From Gemmatimonadetes bacterium SCN 70-22 (lineage in GTDB: Bacteria > Gemmatimonadota > Gemmatimonadetes > Gemmatimonadales > Gemmatimonadaceae): 52,245 bases of DNA. The notes beneath the pieces were generated by a model, which had not been told where the DNA came from, did no database searches, and worked only from the letters and a program-made list of their open reading frames with translations. The translations under genes were made by a program, and so were the position numbers. Of this stretch, positions 16,398 to 25,366 are shown one piece after another. The first letter of the stretch is position 1. The number at the start of each line of letters is the position of its first letter. The stretch spans positions 1-52,245 of the forward strand of contig MEDZ01000022.1 in assembly GCA_001724275.1 (NCBI GenBank), given 5' to 3'.

Positions 16398-18575
16398 ATG
16401 CGAAGCACGCTGTCGATCATCCTCTCCCTTGGGGCCGCTGCGACGGCGGCGGGGGGACAGGGGAGCCCCCTTCGTCCCTTCGCGCCGGGGGACTGGTACA
16501 AGGTCACCACGCTGTCCTCCCCGGCCATCTCTCCGGACGGCAAGCGCGTGGCGTTCACGGTGACCACCGTGCGGGAGGGGGAGAACCGCCGCCACAGCGA
16601 GGTCTGGGTCGTCCCCACGGCGGGGGGCGAGGCGCAACGCTTCACCTCCGCGGGATACGAGTCGTCGAACCCGCGGTGGTCGCCCGACGGGAGCTGGCTC
16701 CTCTTCTCGTCGCAGCGGCCAGGGGGCGGGCGGGGGCGTTCCTGGGGGCTCCGAATGGACCAGCCGGGAGGCGAGGCGGTGTCCACCGATCGCTACCCCG
16801 CCGGTTCCGTGCCTAACGACAAGCGCTTCGTGGTGTGGAGCGAGCCGACCGCGCCCGACTCGGCGCGCGCCGACACCGCGCGCCGGGACCCCCTGGCCCG
16901 GATGCAGCCCATGGCGCGCCCGCCGCACGGTGCCATCACCCGGCCGGTCGACCCTGCCCGGTTCGACGGGCGGCACATCACGGAGATGCGGTACAAGGCC
17001 AACGGGCAGGGCTTCCTGCCGGGACCGCGCGAGGCGCGCAGCTATCGCCCGGTCCAGGTCTGGATGCAGCCGCTGGACGGCGCCGGGGCGAGGCGCATGA
17101 TCGACAGCACGCCCTATTCGCGCCGGGGGGCGACGGTCTCGCCGGATGGGCAGTGGATTGCCTTCGTCGCCGATGCCCAGCTCCGCCCCGATTCCGTCGT
17201 GGAGGCGGAACGCGACTCGCTGGCGCGCCTCCCGTACAACGCCCGGCGCGACGAGGCGCCCCGCAACGACGCCGACATCTTCATCATCCCGGTGAACGGC
17301 GGGACGCCGCGGCGCCTGACGAGCGCGATGGGGAGCGAGAGCGACGTCGCCTGGTCGCCCGACGGGGAGCGCATCTCGTTCATCAGTGCGCCGACGCGCA
17401 TGAGCAACCGCTCGCTGTACGTGGTGGACGTGAAGGGTGGGACGCCGACGAACCTGCTGGCGGAGTGGCAGTACGAGCCGGACCAGTACGACTGGCTCCC
17501 CGACGGGCGCATCGCGATGTGGGCCAGCATGGGCGGGCGGAGCGCGATGTTCCATGTCGCCCCGGCCACGAAGGCGCGCACCGAGGTCATCGGCGGGCGG
17601 CGACAGGTGCGCGGCACGTCGATCGATGCGTCGGGGAAGCTGGTGGCGTACGTGGCGACCAGCATGGACAAGCCGACGGAGCTCTTCATCGCCAACATCG
17701 ATGGCTCCGGCGAGCGGCGCCTGACGAGCTTCAACGACGCGCTCCTCAAGGAGGTCGCCTTCAGCGACGCCGAGCGCTTCACGTACCGGAGTGTCGGGAA
17801 CCTGGAGATCGAGGGGTGGCTGATGAAGCCCTACGGCTACCAGCCGGGGCGGAAGTATCCCCTCGCGCTCTACATTCACGGTGGCCCGCACGCGCAGTAC
17901 GGCGAGGGGTGGTTCGACGAGTTCCAGAACCTGGCCGCGGCGGGAATGTGGGTGCTGTTCACCAACCCGCGCGGCTCGGGAGGCTACGGTGCGAAGTTCA
18001 CCTACGCCACGCGCGGCCGCTGGTTCGCGGAGGATTACCAGGACCTGATGAAGGCCGTGGACATCGCCGCCGCGCGCGCGGACGTCGACTCCACGCGCAT
18101 GGGGGTCACGGGGGGGTCGTACGGCGGGGTGATGACTGCATGGGTGACGGTCAAGACGAACCGCTTCAAGGCGGCGCAGGCGGACCGCATGATCAGCAAC
18201 TGGTGGTCGTGGTACGGGACGAGCGATGCGCAGGGGCTCACCGAGTTCGAGTTCTACGGCAAGCCGTGGGACAACCCGGCGATGTACGACTCGCTGTCGC
18301 CGATCCGCTACATCCGGAAGGTGAAGACCCCGACCTTCATCGTGCAGTCCGAGGAGGATCATCGCACGCCGATGACCGATGCCGAGCAGTGGTACATCGG
18401 GCTGAAGAAGCAGGGAACCCCGGTGGAGTTCGTGCGGTATCCGCGTTCGACGCACGACCTGTCGCGCACCGGCGAGCCGTGGCTCCTCGTCGATCGCCTG
18501 GGTCGGCTTCGCCAATGGTTCACCTACTGGCTGGTCGACGGCGGCTCGCCCCGCGCCGCGACGGGCGGACGCTGA
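16398..18575 (+). CDS. secreted S9 family prolyl oligopeptidase-like peptidase
   Basis: A 725-residue serine peptidase. A short signal peptide (residues 1 to about 20) is followed by a TolB-like beta-propeller (repeated SPDG motifs: AISPDGKRVAF, RWSPDGSWLLF, VSPDGQWIAF, WSPDGERISF) and a C-terminal alpha/beta-hydrolase domain. The catalytic triad reads Ser574 (GGSYGG), Asp654 (SEEDHRTP) and His686 (RSTHDLSR). This is the dipeptidyl/acylaminoacyl peptidase layout; it acts on short peptides in the periplasm. It carries an octamer copy (16811-16818) read as Pro-Asn-Asp. Confidence 0.94.
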   Translation: MRSTLSIILSLGAAATAAGGQGSPLRPFAPGDWYKVTTLSSPAISPDGKRVAFTVTTVREGENRRHSEVWVVPTAGGEAQRFTSAGYESSNPRWSPDGSWLLFSSQRPGGGRGRSWGLRMDQPGGEAVSTDRYPAGSVPNDKRFVVWSEPTAPDSARADTARRDPLARMQPMARPPHGAITRPVDPARFDGRHITEMRYKANGQGFLPGPREARSYRPVQVWMQPLDGAGARRMIDSTPYSRRGATVSPDGQWIAFVADAQLRPDSVVEAERDSLARLPYNARRDEAPRNDADIFIIPVNGGTPRRLTSAMGSESDVAWSPDGERISFISAPTRMSNRSLYVVDVKGGTPTNLLAEWQYEPDQYDWLPDGRIAMWASMGGRSAMFHVAPATKARTEVIGGRRQVRGTSIDASGKLVAYVATSMDKPTELFIANIDGSGERRLTSFNDALLKEVAFSDAERFTYRSVGNLEIEGWLMKPYGYQPGRKYPLALYIHGGPHAQYGEGWFDEFQNLAAAGMWVLFTNPRGSGGYGAKFTYATRGRWFAEDYQDLMKAVDIAAARADVDSTRMGVTGGSYGGVMTAWVTVKTNRFKAAQADRMISNWWSWYGTSDAQGLTEFEFYGKPWDNPAMYDSLSPIRYIRKVKTPTFIVQSEEDHRTPMTDAEQWYIGLKKQGTPVEFVRYPRSTHDLSRTGEPWLLVDRLGRLRQWFTYWLVDGGSPRAATGGR

Positions 18576-18663
18576 CGGTCGCCGGCGGGACACGCGTGGC
18601 ACTGCCCTCCACGCTCGCGCGGTGCGTCTCCCGCACCGCGCGTCGGGTGCGGTCGGTGCGGCG

Positions 18664-19821
18664 ATGATCGCGATCCTCGCGGCACTGCAGCTGGCGGCGC
18701 TCGTGCTCCTGGCGTGGCGGCTGGCGCCCGGGTGGCGACGACGCCCCGCCGTCCTCCCGCTCCCCGAGGGGCGGGAGGGACCGTCCGTCTCGGTGGTGGT
18801 CGCCACCCTGAACGAGGCACGGCGCATTGCCCCCTGCCTGGCGGGGTTGCACGCGCAGGGGGCCCCGCTGCAGGAGGTCATCGTGGTCGACTCGCACTCG
18901 AGCGACGGCACCGACGCCATGGTACGCGAGATGGCGGCGCGGGACCCCCGCTTCCGGCTGGTCCACGATGCGCCGCTTCCTCCCGGTTGGGTTGGGAAGG
19001 TATGGGCGCTGCAGTGCGGGCTGGCCGAGGCCACGGGGGAGTGGGTGCTCGGCGTGGACGCCGATACCGAGCCGCACCGCGGGATGGTCGCCGCGGTGGT
19101 GCGCGCCGCCGAAGCGCTGCGCTACGATGTCGTCTCCTTCTCGCCGCAATTCGCGGGGATGACGGCCAGCGAGCAGTGGTTGCAGCCGTCGATGCTCCTC
19201 ACGCTCGTGTATCGCGCGGGGGCCGCGGGGGTGGCCGATCCGTCACCCGACCGGGTGATGGCCAACGGGCAGTGCTTCCTGGCGCGGCGCTCGGTCCTGC
19301 TTGCGCACGGGGGGTACGAGCTGGCGCGCGCCTCGTGGGCCGACGACGTCACGCTGGCGCGTGCCCTCGCGGCGCGGGGCGTGCGCGTCGGCTTCCTCGA
19401 GGGGTCGCGGCTCTACAAGGTGCGTGCCTACGAGAGCGTCCGGCAGATGTGGCGCGAGTGGGGGCGCTCGTTCGACCTGAGCGATGCGACCACCTTGCGG
19501 CGTCAGTGGAGCGACGTGGCGTTCATCACCCTGGTCCAGGGACTGCCCTGGCTCGTGCTCGCCGGGGCGGCCATGGGGAGGCTCCCGGTGGGGACACTGG
19601 CCGGGCTGGCGCTCCTGCGAACCAGCCAGGTGCTCGTCGCCATCCGCATCCTGATGCTCTTCGCCCTGTGGGGGAGCTACGAGCGGCGGACGATGGGCTA
19701 CTGGCTCTCGCCGCTCTCCGACCCGGTCGCGGCCTGGCGCCTCCTCCTCTCCACGGTGCGGCGCCCCTCGGCATGGCGGGGGCGCACGTTCACGTTAGGC
19801 TCCTCCCGCGCGGCCGGGTAG
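18664..19821 (+). CDS. GT2 family glycosyltransferase, HpnB/CrtQ-like
   Basis: A 385-residue membrane-anchored glycosyltransferase. Residues 1-20 form a membrane helix, then a GT-A fold starts with SVSVVVATLNEARRI, has WVGKVWALQCG and the metal-binding DXD region VLGVDADTEP, followed by WADDVTLARAL. Two or more helices close the C terminus. The PPGWVGKVWA segment resembles the hopanoid-associated HpnB and carotenoid CrtQ group, so a lipid (hopanoid or carotenoid) acceptor is plausible. The ATG at 18664 was chosen over one 42 bases upstream because it starts at the membrane helix. The 3' end overlaps the permease gene convergently by 27 bases. Confidence 0.85.
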   Translation: MIAILAALQLAALVLLAWRLAPGWRRRPAVLPLPEGREGPSVSVVVATLNEARRIAPCLAGLHAQGAPLQEVIVVDSHSSDGTDAMVREMAARDPRFRLVHDAPLPPGWVGKVWALQCGLAEATGEWVLGVDADTEPHRGMVAAVVRAAEALRYDVVSFSPQFAGMTASEQWLQPSMLLTLVYRAGAAGVADPSPDRVMANGQCFLARRSVLLAHGGYELARASWADDVTLARALAARGVRVGFLEGSRLYKVRAYESVRQMWREWGRSFDLSDATTLRRQWSDVAFITLVQGLPWLVLAGAAMGRLPVGTLAGLALLRTSQVLVAIRILMLFALWGSYERRTMGYWLSPLSDPVAAWRLLLSTVRRPSAWRGRTFTLGSSRAAG

Positions 19822-21375
19822 CGGGACGGGACCGCGCGCCACGCGCCCGCTCACCAGGCGCACCGTGGCGACGACGCCGACGATCAGGGCCATGGCGGCG
19901 AACGACCCCGCCTTGCCCATGTAGATGTGAAGGGCGAGGTAGCCCGATGCGATCACGAGCGTCCCGACCGTCATCGGCGCCGCGTACCGCGCGAAGTCAC
20001 GGAAGCTGATCCGCACCCCCTCGTGCTCGGCGAGCCCCACGGTCGTGACGTTCGCCGACGCCCCGATCACCGTCCCGTTCCCGCCGAGGCATGCGCCCAG
20101 CGAGAGTGCCCACCAGAGGACGTCGGCGTTGGCCCCCATCCCCGGGATGAGGCGCGCGACGATGGGAATGGCGACGGCGACGAAGGGGATGTTGTCGATG
20201 AGCGCGGAGAGGGCGCCGCTGACCCAGCAGATGAGGAGCGCGGCGAACAGGAGCGTCCCCGAGGACGACAGCCCCATCACATGCGCCCCCGAGACCACGG
20301 TCCACTGCAGGGCACCCGCGAGCCGCTCGATGAGCCCGGTCTGTACCGCCGCCCCGACGACGATGAAGAGGAAGCCGAAGAACGACAGCGTCGGCCATTC
20401 GATGTCGTGCTCCGTCACGTGCAAGATGCCATGTGTACGCTCCTCCGCCGTGGGACGCGCCGATCGCATGTACAGCCGGTCCTGCACGGCGAGGGCGGCG
20501 GCGGCGCCGATCAGCGCGGGGACCGCGGGGGGCATCCCCGTGAGGTGGTGCGTGAGGAAGCCGGCCAGGATCCCGGCGCAGATGACGCCCAGCCACCGCG
20601 CCAGCGTCGGGTCGGCGAGCGGCGTGGGGAGCGAAGCCGCCCCCTCACCGACCGGCTGCGCGGCGCGCAGCGCATCGGCGTAGTAGCGCTTCGTGTACCA
20701 CTCCAGCCACAGGATCATCAGGGCGCAGGGGAGCGTGAGGTCCTCGAGGAAGTCGAGGAACGACAGGTTGGCCCCCGATCCGATCATGATGTTCGGCGGA
20801 TCGCCGATGAGCGTGGCGGTTCCCCCGATGTTGCTCGCCATGATCATGGGGAGCAGGTAGACCGCCGGGTCGAGTCGCAGGCGACGCGCCATCCCGAGGA
20901 CCATCGGTGTCACGAAGATCACGGTCGTGACGTTGTCGAGGAACGCCGACAGCAATGCCGTGAACCACCCGATGAGGGCGAGCAGGACGTACGGGCGCGG
21001 GCCGGCGCGCTGCATCAGGTGGCCGACCCCCCATTCGAACACACCCGTGGACTTGAGCACGCCGACCACCGCCATCATCGAGGCCAGCAGGACGAGGACG
21101 TTGAAGTCCAGCGCCTGGGCGACGCCTTCGAAGGTGATCAGGCGATAGGGGGTGAAATAGGAGATGACGAAAAGGAGCGCCACGGCCCCCATGGCGACGA
21201 GCACGCGATGCGCGGCCTCGAGCGTCAACAGGATGAAGACACCGGCGATGATCGCCCCGACGATGGCCTGGGAGACGGGGTCGGTGGTCGAGGCCGCGGC
21301 GGCGTGACCCTCCTGGCCCAAGAGCGCGGTGAACGGGGCGAGCATCGCCCCGACGACGAGCAATCCCGATCGCAT
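19795..21375 (-). CDS. SLC13/ArsB-NhaD type membrane permease
   Basis: A 526-residue ion-transporter-superfamily protein with about 11-12 membrane segments. The family hallmark NIGGTATLIGDPPNIMIGSG is present, and a second inverted half has NGTVIGASANV. This is the P-protein/ArsB/NhaD group; the ion (Na+/H+ antiport, arsenite or dicarboxylate) cannot be told from sequence. The start at 21375 is chosen because everything upstream in frame is Arg-rich and non-coding in character. The stop TAA is part of a CGTTAGGC octamer copy shared with the 3' end of the convergent glycosyltransferase gene. Confidence 0.9.
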   Translation of the reverse strand: MRSGLLVVGAMLAPFTALLGQEGHAAAASTTDPVSQAIVGAIIAGVFILLTLEAAHRVLVAMGAVALLFVISYFTPYRLITFEGVAQALDFNVLVLLASMMAVVGVLKSTGVFEWGVGHLMQRAGPRPYVLLALIGWFTALLSAFLDNVTTVIFVTPMVLGMARRLRLDPAVYLLPMIMASNIGGTATLIGDPPNIMIGSGANLSFLDFLEDLTLPCALMILWLEWYTKRYYADALRAAQPVGEGAASLPTPLADPTLARWLGVICAGILAGFLTHHLTGMPPAVPALIGAAAALAVQDRLYMRSARPTAEERTHGILHVTEHDIEWPTLSFFGFLFIVVGAAVQTGLIERLAGALQWTVVSGAHVMGLSSSGTLLFAALLICWVSGALSALIDNIPFVAVAIPIVARLIPGMGANADVLWWALSLGACLGGNGTVIGASANVTTVGLAEHEGVRISFRDFARYAAPMTVGTLVIASGYLALHIYMGKAGSFAAMALIVGVVATVRLVSGRVARGPVPLPGRAGGA

Positions 21376-21718
21376 GCGTACCGTCCTGGGCCAGTGTGCG
21401 CCGATGATCCCCACATCTCCGTAGCCGGCCGTCCCGGCTGCATGGGGCCAGCGGCGGCGCGTCGGGCGACGCGCGGGACCATCCCCCACTGCAGCATGCG
21501 CTGCAGCGGCATGGGCGAGTGTGGCACCGGATCCCCGGTCCTGCAGTAGGAGCTTCCCCGTCTTTTCCCGGGATGGTGTCAGCAGGATTCCCGACAGACC
21601 AGCGTCGTGCCGGCCGCACTGCCGTGCGGGACGGCTCGCGAGCCGCCACGGGGCTGGCGACACGAACGGGGGCAGACGAGGGGAGAATCCCCGTCCGCCC
21701 CCGTGTGTCGTCGGCACC
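21376..21718. other. 343-base gap between pntB end and permease start
   Basis: No gene is supported. It contains a strong hairpin just after pntB (21664-21706, listed separately) and, nearer the permease, a small CTGCAG-N6-CTGCAG repeat (21490-21507). It is presumably terminator plus promoter/leader of the permease. I looked for TPP, cobalamin and SAM riboswitch signatures and found none convincing. Confidence 0.4.
21664..21706 (-). terminator. GC-rich hairpin after pntB
   Basis: ACGGGGGC with GACG and GGGG on one side pairs with CCCCGTCCGCCCCCGT on the other (one mismatch and one bulge). It lies 13 bases beyond the pntB stop. No long T-run follows on the minus strand, so termination efficiency is uncertain. 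Confidence 0.5.
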
Positions 21719-23107
21719 CTACAGCTGCTTGATCTCGGCGACCAGCTTGGTCAGGCTCGACTTCGCGTCGCCGAAGAGCATCGACGTCCGCGTGGCGTAG
21801 AACAGCTCGTTCTCGATCCCGGCGAACCCCGCGCCCATCGAGCGCTTGAGCACGATGCAGCTCTTCGCCTTGTCCACGTCGAGGATCGGCATCCCGAAGA
21901 TCGGCGACGAGGGATCGGTGCGCGCCGCCGGGTTCACCACGTCGTTGGCGCCGATCACGATGGCGACGTCGCAGTTGTCGAATTCGGAGTTGATGTCCTC
22001 CATCGCGAACAGCTTGTCGTACGGGACGTTGGCTTCCGCCAGGAGGACGTTCATGTGCCCGGGCATGCGCCCCGCCACAGGGTGGATGGCGTACTTCACC
22101 GTCCCCCCCTTCTTCTCGATGAGCTCCCCGAGCTCGCGCACCGTGTGCTGCGCCTGCGCCACCGCCATGCCGTAGCCGGGGACGACGATCACCGACTGCG
22201 CGTAGGCCAGCTGGATCGCCGCGTCCTCGGAGGAGATCGACTTGACGGTGAGCCCGGCCGCGCTCTTCCCCGAGGCCGCCGTCGCGCCGCCGAAGGCGCC
22301 GAACAGGACGTTGGCCAGCGAGCGGTTCATCGCCTTGCACATGATCTGTGAGAGGATGATGCCGGACGAGCCGACCAGTGCCCCCGAGACGATGAGGACG
22401 TCGTTCTTGATCACGAATCCCGTCATCGCCCCGGCCAGCCCCGAGTACGAGTTCAGCAAGGAAATGACCACGGGCATGTCGGCCCCGCCGATGGGAATCG
22501 TCAGCAGGATCCCGAGGGCGAGGCTGAGGACGCAGACGGCGTAGAACGGCCAGAGCAGCGAGTCCGGCGTGTAGAGCTGGTAGGCGCTCAGCGCGACGAT
22601 CGCCACGAAGACCAGGGCGTTGAAGCTCTTCTGGGCGGGGAAGGTGATCGGCTTACCCGTCATCACTTCCTGCAGCTTGGCCCAGGCGATCATCGAGCCG
22701 GTGAACGTCACCGCGCCGATGAGGAGCGAGAGCTGGATCGTGATCCCGGTGTCGAGCGGGATCTGCTCGCCGTGCAACTCGGACTTGAGGAACTCGGCGC
22801 CACCCACCAGGAGCGAGGCCGCGCCGCCGAAGCCATTGAGCAGCGCGACCATCTGCGGCATCGACGTCATCTTGACGGCGCGCGCCATCCACCACCCCAG
22901 CGCCGACCCTACCAGGAGCCCGCCCATCATCGCCGCCGGGGTGATGATCTCCAACTCGAGCACCGTCACCACGATGGCGATCAGCATCCCCACACCCGAG
23001 ATCGCGTTCCCCCGGCGCGCGGTTGCCGGGCTTTGGAGCTTCTTGAGCCCGACGATGAACAGGACGGCGGCCACGAGGTACAGCAGCCGTACGATGGAGG
23101 CGGACAT
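21719..23107 (-). CDS. pntB: NAD(P) transhydrogenase subunit beta
   Basis: A 462-residue integral membrane protein. The N-terminal two-thirds are hydrophobic helices forming the proton channel with PntAB; the C-terminal third is the NADP(H)-binding domain III (VIVVPGYGMAVAQAQ, VKYAIHPVAGRMPGHMNVLLAEA, IGANDVVNPAA). It couples hydride transfer between NADH and NADP+ to proton entry, supplying NADPH. The start at 23107 shares one base with the pntAB stop (TGATG), so the two are coupled. Confidence 0.96.
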   Translation of the reverse strand: MSASIVRLLYLVAAVLFIVGLKKLQSPATARRGNAISGVGMLIAIVVTVLELEIITPAAMMGGLLVGSALGWWMARAVKMTSMPQMVALLNGFGGAASLLVGGAEFLKSELHGEQIPLDTGITIQLSLLIGAVTFTGSMIAWAKLQEVMTGKPITFPAQKSFNALVFVAIVALSAYQLYTPDSLLWPFYAVCVLSLALGILLTIPIGGADMPVVISLLNSYSGLAGAMTGFVIKNDVLIVSGALVGSSGIILSQIMCKAMNRSLANVLFGAFGGATAASGKSAAGLTVKSISSEDAAIQLAYAQSVIVVPGYGMAVAQAQHTVRELGELIEKKGGTVKYAIHPVAGRMPGHMNVLLAEANVPYDKLFAMEDINSEFDNCDVAIVIGANDVVNPAARTDPSSPIFGMPILDVDKAKSCIVLKRSMGAGFAGIENELFYATRTSMLFGDAKSSLTKLVAEIKQL

Positions 23108-23397
23108 CACTTCGCATCCTCCTTCTTGAACATCTGGAGCATGCGGTCGGTGACCGCGTAGCCGCCTACCACGTTCATCATGGCGAAGGCGACCGCGAGG
23201 AAGCCGAGGACGGACGAGATCCACCCGAGTCCCGCCGATGCGACGATGACGGCGCCGACGACGGTGATGCCCGAGATGGCGTTGCCGCCCGACATGAGCG
23301 GTGTGTGCAGCGTGGGCGGCACGCGCCCGATCAGCTCCGCGCCGAGGTAGGTCGCCAGCACGAAGATGACGATCCCGGTGATCAGTGCATCAGTCAT
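23107..23397 (-). CDS. pntAB: NAD(P) transhydrogenase subunit alpha-2 (membrane part)
   Basis: A 96-residue membrane protein with three helices (VIFVLATYLGAELIG, then GNAISGITVVGAVIVA, then FLAVAFAMMNVVGGYAV). It is the separate alpha-2 subunit seen in Rhodospirillum-type three-gene transhydrogenases, where E. coli has a fused PntA. It overlaps pntB by one base and follows pntAA after a 57-base gap that contains a tandem repeat. Confidence 0.95.
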   Translation of the reverse strand: MTDALITGIVIFVLATYLGAELIGRVPPTLHTPLMSGGNAISGITVVGAVIVASAGLGWISSVLGFLAVAFAMMNVVGGYAVTDRMLQMFKKEDAK

Positions 23398-23404
23398 GGG
23401 AGAG

Positions 23405-23441
23405 GAGAAGACGAGAAGACGAGAAGACGAGAAGACGAGAA
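23405..23441. repeat. tandem octamer repeat GAGAAGAC
   Basis: Four exact 8-bp copies (23405-23436) plus five bases of a fifth, purine-rich on the + strand, inside the pntAA-pntAB intergenic gap. It occupies the region directly before the pntAB start and so could influence coupling or mRNA stability within the operon. Confidence 0.9.
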
Positions 23442-23454
23442 CCCCGGGACGCCA

Positions 23455-24561
23455 TCAGGCGCGGGCGTTCCCGTCGTGGGCGACACACATGGGGGCGACG
23501 ATCTCGTCCTCGAGGTCGAGGGCGAGCGCGCCTTCCTTCGTGGTGATGTGCTGCAGGAGCGTGAGCACGTTCTTGCTGAACATCACGCTCGCGTGGAACG
23601 GAATGGAGCTTGGCAGGTTCACCGCCCCCACGATCGCGACGCCGTTCACCTCCACGACCTCGCCCGCCCTGGTCAGCTCGCAGTTCCCGCCGCTCTCGGC
23701 GGCCATGTCCACCACCACCGTTCCGGGGCGCATGCTGTGCACCATGTCAGCGGTGATGATCCGTGGTGCGGGTCGCCCGGGAATCTGCGCGGTGGTGATG
23801 ATGATGTCCTGCGTCTTCACGTGCTCCGCGAGCGCCGCGAGCGTCCGGGCCTTTTCCTCCTCCGTCTGCTCGCGCGCATACCCCCCGGCGGCCTCGGCGT
23901 CCTGCTGCGGCTCGGGACCGATGAAGGTGGCGCCGAGGGAGAGCACCTGCTCGCGGGCCGCGGCGCGCACGTCGTAGCCCGACACCACTGCCCCGAGGCG
24001 GCGCGCCGTCGCGATCGCCATCAGGCCGGCCACGCCGGCGCCCACCACGAAGGCCTTGGCCGGCGGAATGTTGCCGGCGGCCGTCGTCAGCATCGGGAGC
24101 AGCTTGGGCGTGTGCATCGCCGCCAGCAGCACCGCCTTGTAGCCGGCGACGGTCGCCTGCGATGACAGGATGTCCATGGACTGGGCCCGCGTGATGCGCG
24201 GAACGCGCTCCAGCGCCAGCGCCGTCACCCGGCGCGCGTTGAGCGCCGCGAGCGTGTCCGCGCTCGTCGACGGCTGCAGCAGGGAAATGACGAGCGCCCC
24301 TTCGCGGACCAGCGCCGCCTCGGCGGGTGAGGGGCGTTGCACCTTGCAGATGACGTCAGCATCGCCGAGCACGGCGCCGGCATCTTCGACCAACTCGGCG
24401 CCCGCGGTGGCGTAGGCGTCGTCGGGGATGAAGGCGGTGGTGCCCGCGCCCCGCTGCACGCGTACCTCGATGCCACTCTTCTTGAGGCGCGCCACGCTCT
24501 CTGGGACGAGAGCCACGCGCCGTTCACCGGCTGCGGACTCGCGAGGAACTCCTATGCGCAT
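23455..24561 (-). CDS. pntAA: NAD(P) transhydrogenase subunit alpha-1 (NAD-binding)
   Basis: A 368-residue soluble NAD(H)-binding domain I. It begins MRIGVPRESAAGERRVALVP and has the Rossmann motif VVGAGVAGLMAIATARRLGA followed by GYDVR, as in alanine dehydrogenase/PntA. The start at 24561 is chosen over one 60 bases upstream because it matches the family N terminus. First gene of the pntAA-pntAB-pntB operon. Confidence 0.95.
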   Translation of the reverse strand: MRIGVPRESAAGERRVALVPESVARLKKSGIEVRVQRGAGTTAFIPDDAYATAGAELVEDAGAVLGDADVICKVQRPSPAEAALVREGALVISLLQPSTSADTLAALNARRVTALALERVPRITRAQSMDILSSQATVAGYKAVLLAAMHTPKLLPMLTTAAGNIPPAKAFVVGAGVAGLMAIATARRLGAVVSGYDVRAAAREQVLSLGATFIGPEPQQDAEAAGGYAREQTEEEKARTLAALAEHVKTQDIIITTAQIPGRPAPRIITADMVHSMRPGTVVVDMAAESGGNCELTRAGEVVEVNGVAIVGAVNLPSSIPFHASVMFSKNVLTLLQHITTKEGALALDLEDEIVAPMCVAHDGNARA

Positions 24562-24626
24562 GTTGAATGATCCCGGGTGGAAAGGACGCGGCATTCTGTG
24601 CTGCGGCACGGAAGGGCACAAGACGG

Positions 24627-24655
24627 AAAATCCCCCGGCGCCGTAGGTAGGGGAT
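24627..24655 (-). terminator. intrinsic terminator candidate after SnoaL-like gene
   Basis: On the minus strand ATCCCC pairs with GGGGAT over a 17-nt loop and is followed directly by TTT, about 40 bases beyond the stop at 24696. It would separate the SnoaL-like gene from the pnt operon. Confidence 0.55.
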
Positions 24656-24695
24656 CAGGGAGGCCGGGAGATCTTCGGTATGGCACGGAGCGGGG

Positions 24696-25271
24696 CTAGC
24701 GGGGGAGGTACTTCGCGGGGATCTCGTTCCCCGGGCGCTCCGCGTCCCAGAAGATCCCCACCACCCACCATCGATCGCCGTCCCGGAGGAGCTGGATCGA
24801 GTTGATCCCGCGTGCGAACGGCTTCTCCGACAGGTCGGCGGTTCGGCGCGACTCGTACGTCGAGAAGACGTGCGTGATGTTGCCGTACGACTCCACCACG
24901 CGATGGACCTCGCGCTCGAAGAAGCCCATCTGCTCCAGGCGGGCGCCCGCCGAGTTCACGTAGTCGTCGGCGCTCCACATCACCACCTCGGCCTTCCCGT
25001 TAGGCATGGGGCGGGTCGGCATCAGCCGCGCATTCGGCACCATGAGCGAACGGAACCGCGTCCAGTCGCGCCGGGCGCCCGCCGGGCCCGAGATCACGTC
25101 GTAGAGCGCAGCGATGATCGCATCGACCGAGGCCACATCCCCCGCCCGGGGCGCGGGGCGGGGAACGGTGTCGGGCGACGGGGGGCGGATGACCGGAGCC
25201 TGGGCTTCCAGCGCCAGCGGCATCACCAGTAGGCAGGCGCCGGCCACGAGCGGACGAAGCAGGGGCATCAT
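24696..25271 (-). CDS. secreted SnoaL/NTF2-like protein
   Basis: A 191-residue exported protein of the NTF2/SnoaL (DUF4440-like) fold. The start at 25271 (two adjacent ATG codons) gives a signal peptide (MMPLLRPLVAGACLLVMPLALEAQA). The body has the fold's pattern: a helix with AIIAALYDVISGPAG, DWTRFRSLMVPNARLMPT, then strands ITHVFSTYESRR and GINSIQLLRDGDRWWVVGIFW. Catalytic role unknown; many homologues are uncharacterised. It has its own terminator candidate. Confidence 0.8.
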   Translation of the reverse strand: MMPLLRPLVAGACLLVMPLALEAQAPVIRPPSPDTVPRPAPRAGDVASVDAIIAALYDVISGPAGARRDWTRFRSLMVPNARLMPTRPMPNGKAEVVMWSADDYVNSAGARLEQMGFFEREVHRVVESYGNITHVFSTYESRRTADLSEKPFARGINSIQLLRDGDRWWVVGIFWDAERPGNEIPAKYLPR

Positions 25272-25366
25272 CGAGAGGGCAGGGGTGAACGGCGGATCGC
25301 CGCCGGCGCGTGCCGGTCGAGGCACGCGCGGGACTCCGCACGACTCCCGGCAAGGGCGCGCCAAAA

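Noticed and set aside
15840-19034. A 1064-residue open frame on the minus strand across the ATPase, S9 peptidase and glycosyltransferase genes
   Set aside because: It is antisense to well-recognised genes, Arg/Pro/Ala-rich and without domains; long antisense frames are normal at this GC content.
21376-21718. A riboswitch before the SLC13/ArsB-type permease
   Set aside because: I compared it with TPP, cobalamin and SAM riboswitch core motifs and found no consistent match; only simple hairpins are visible.
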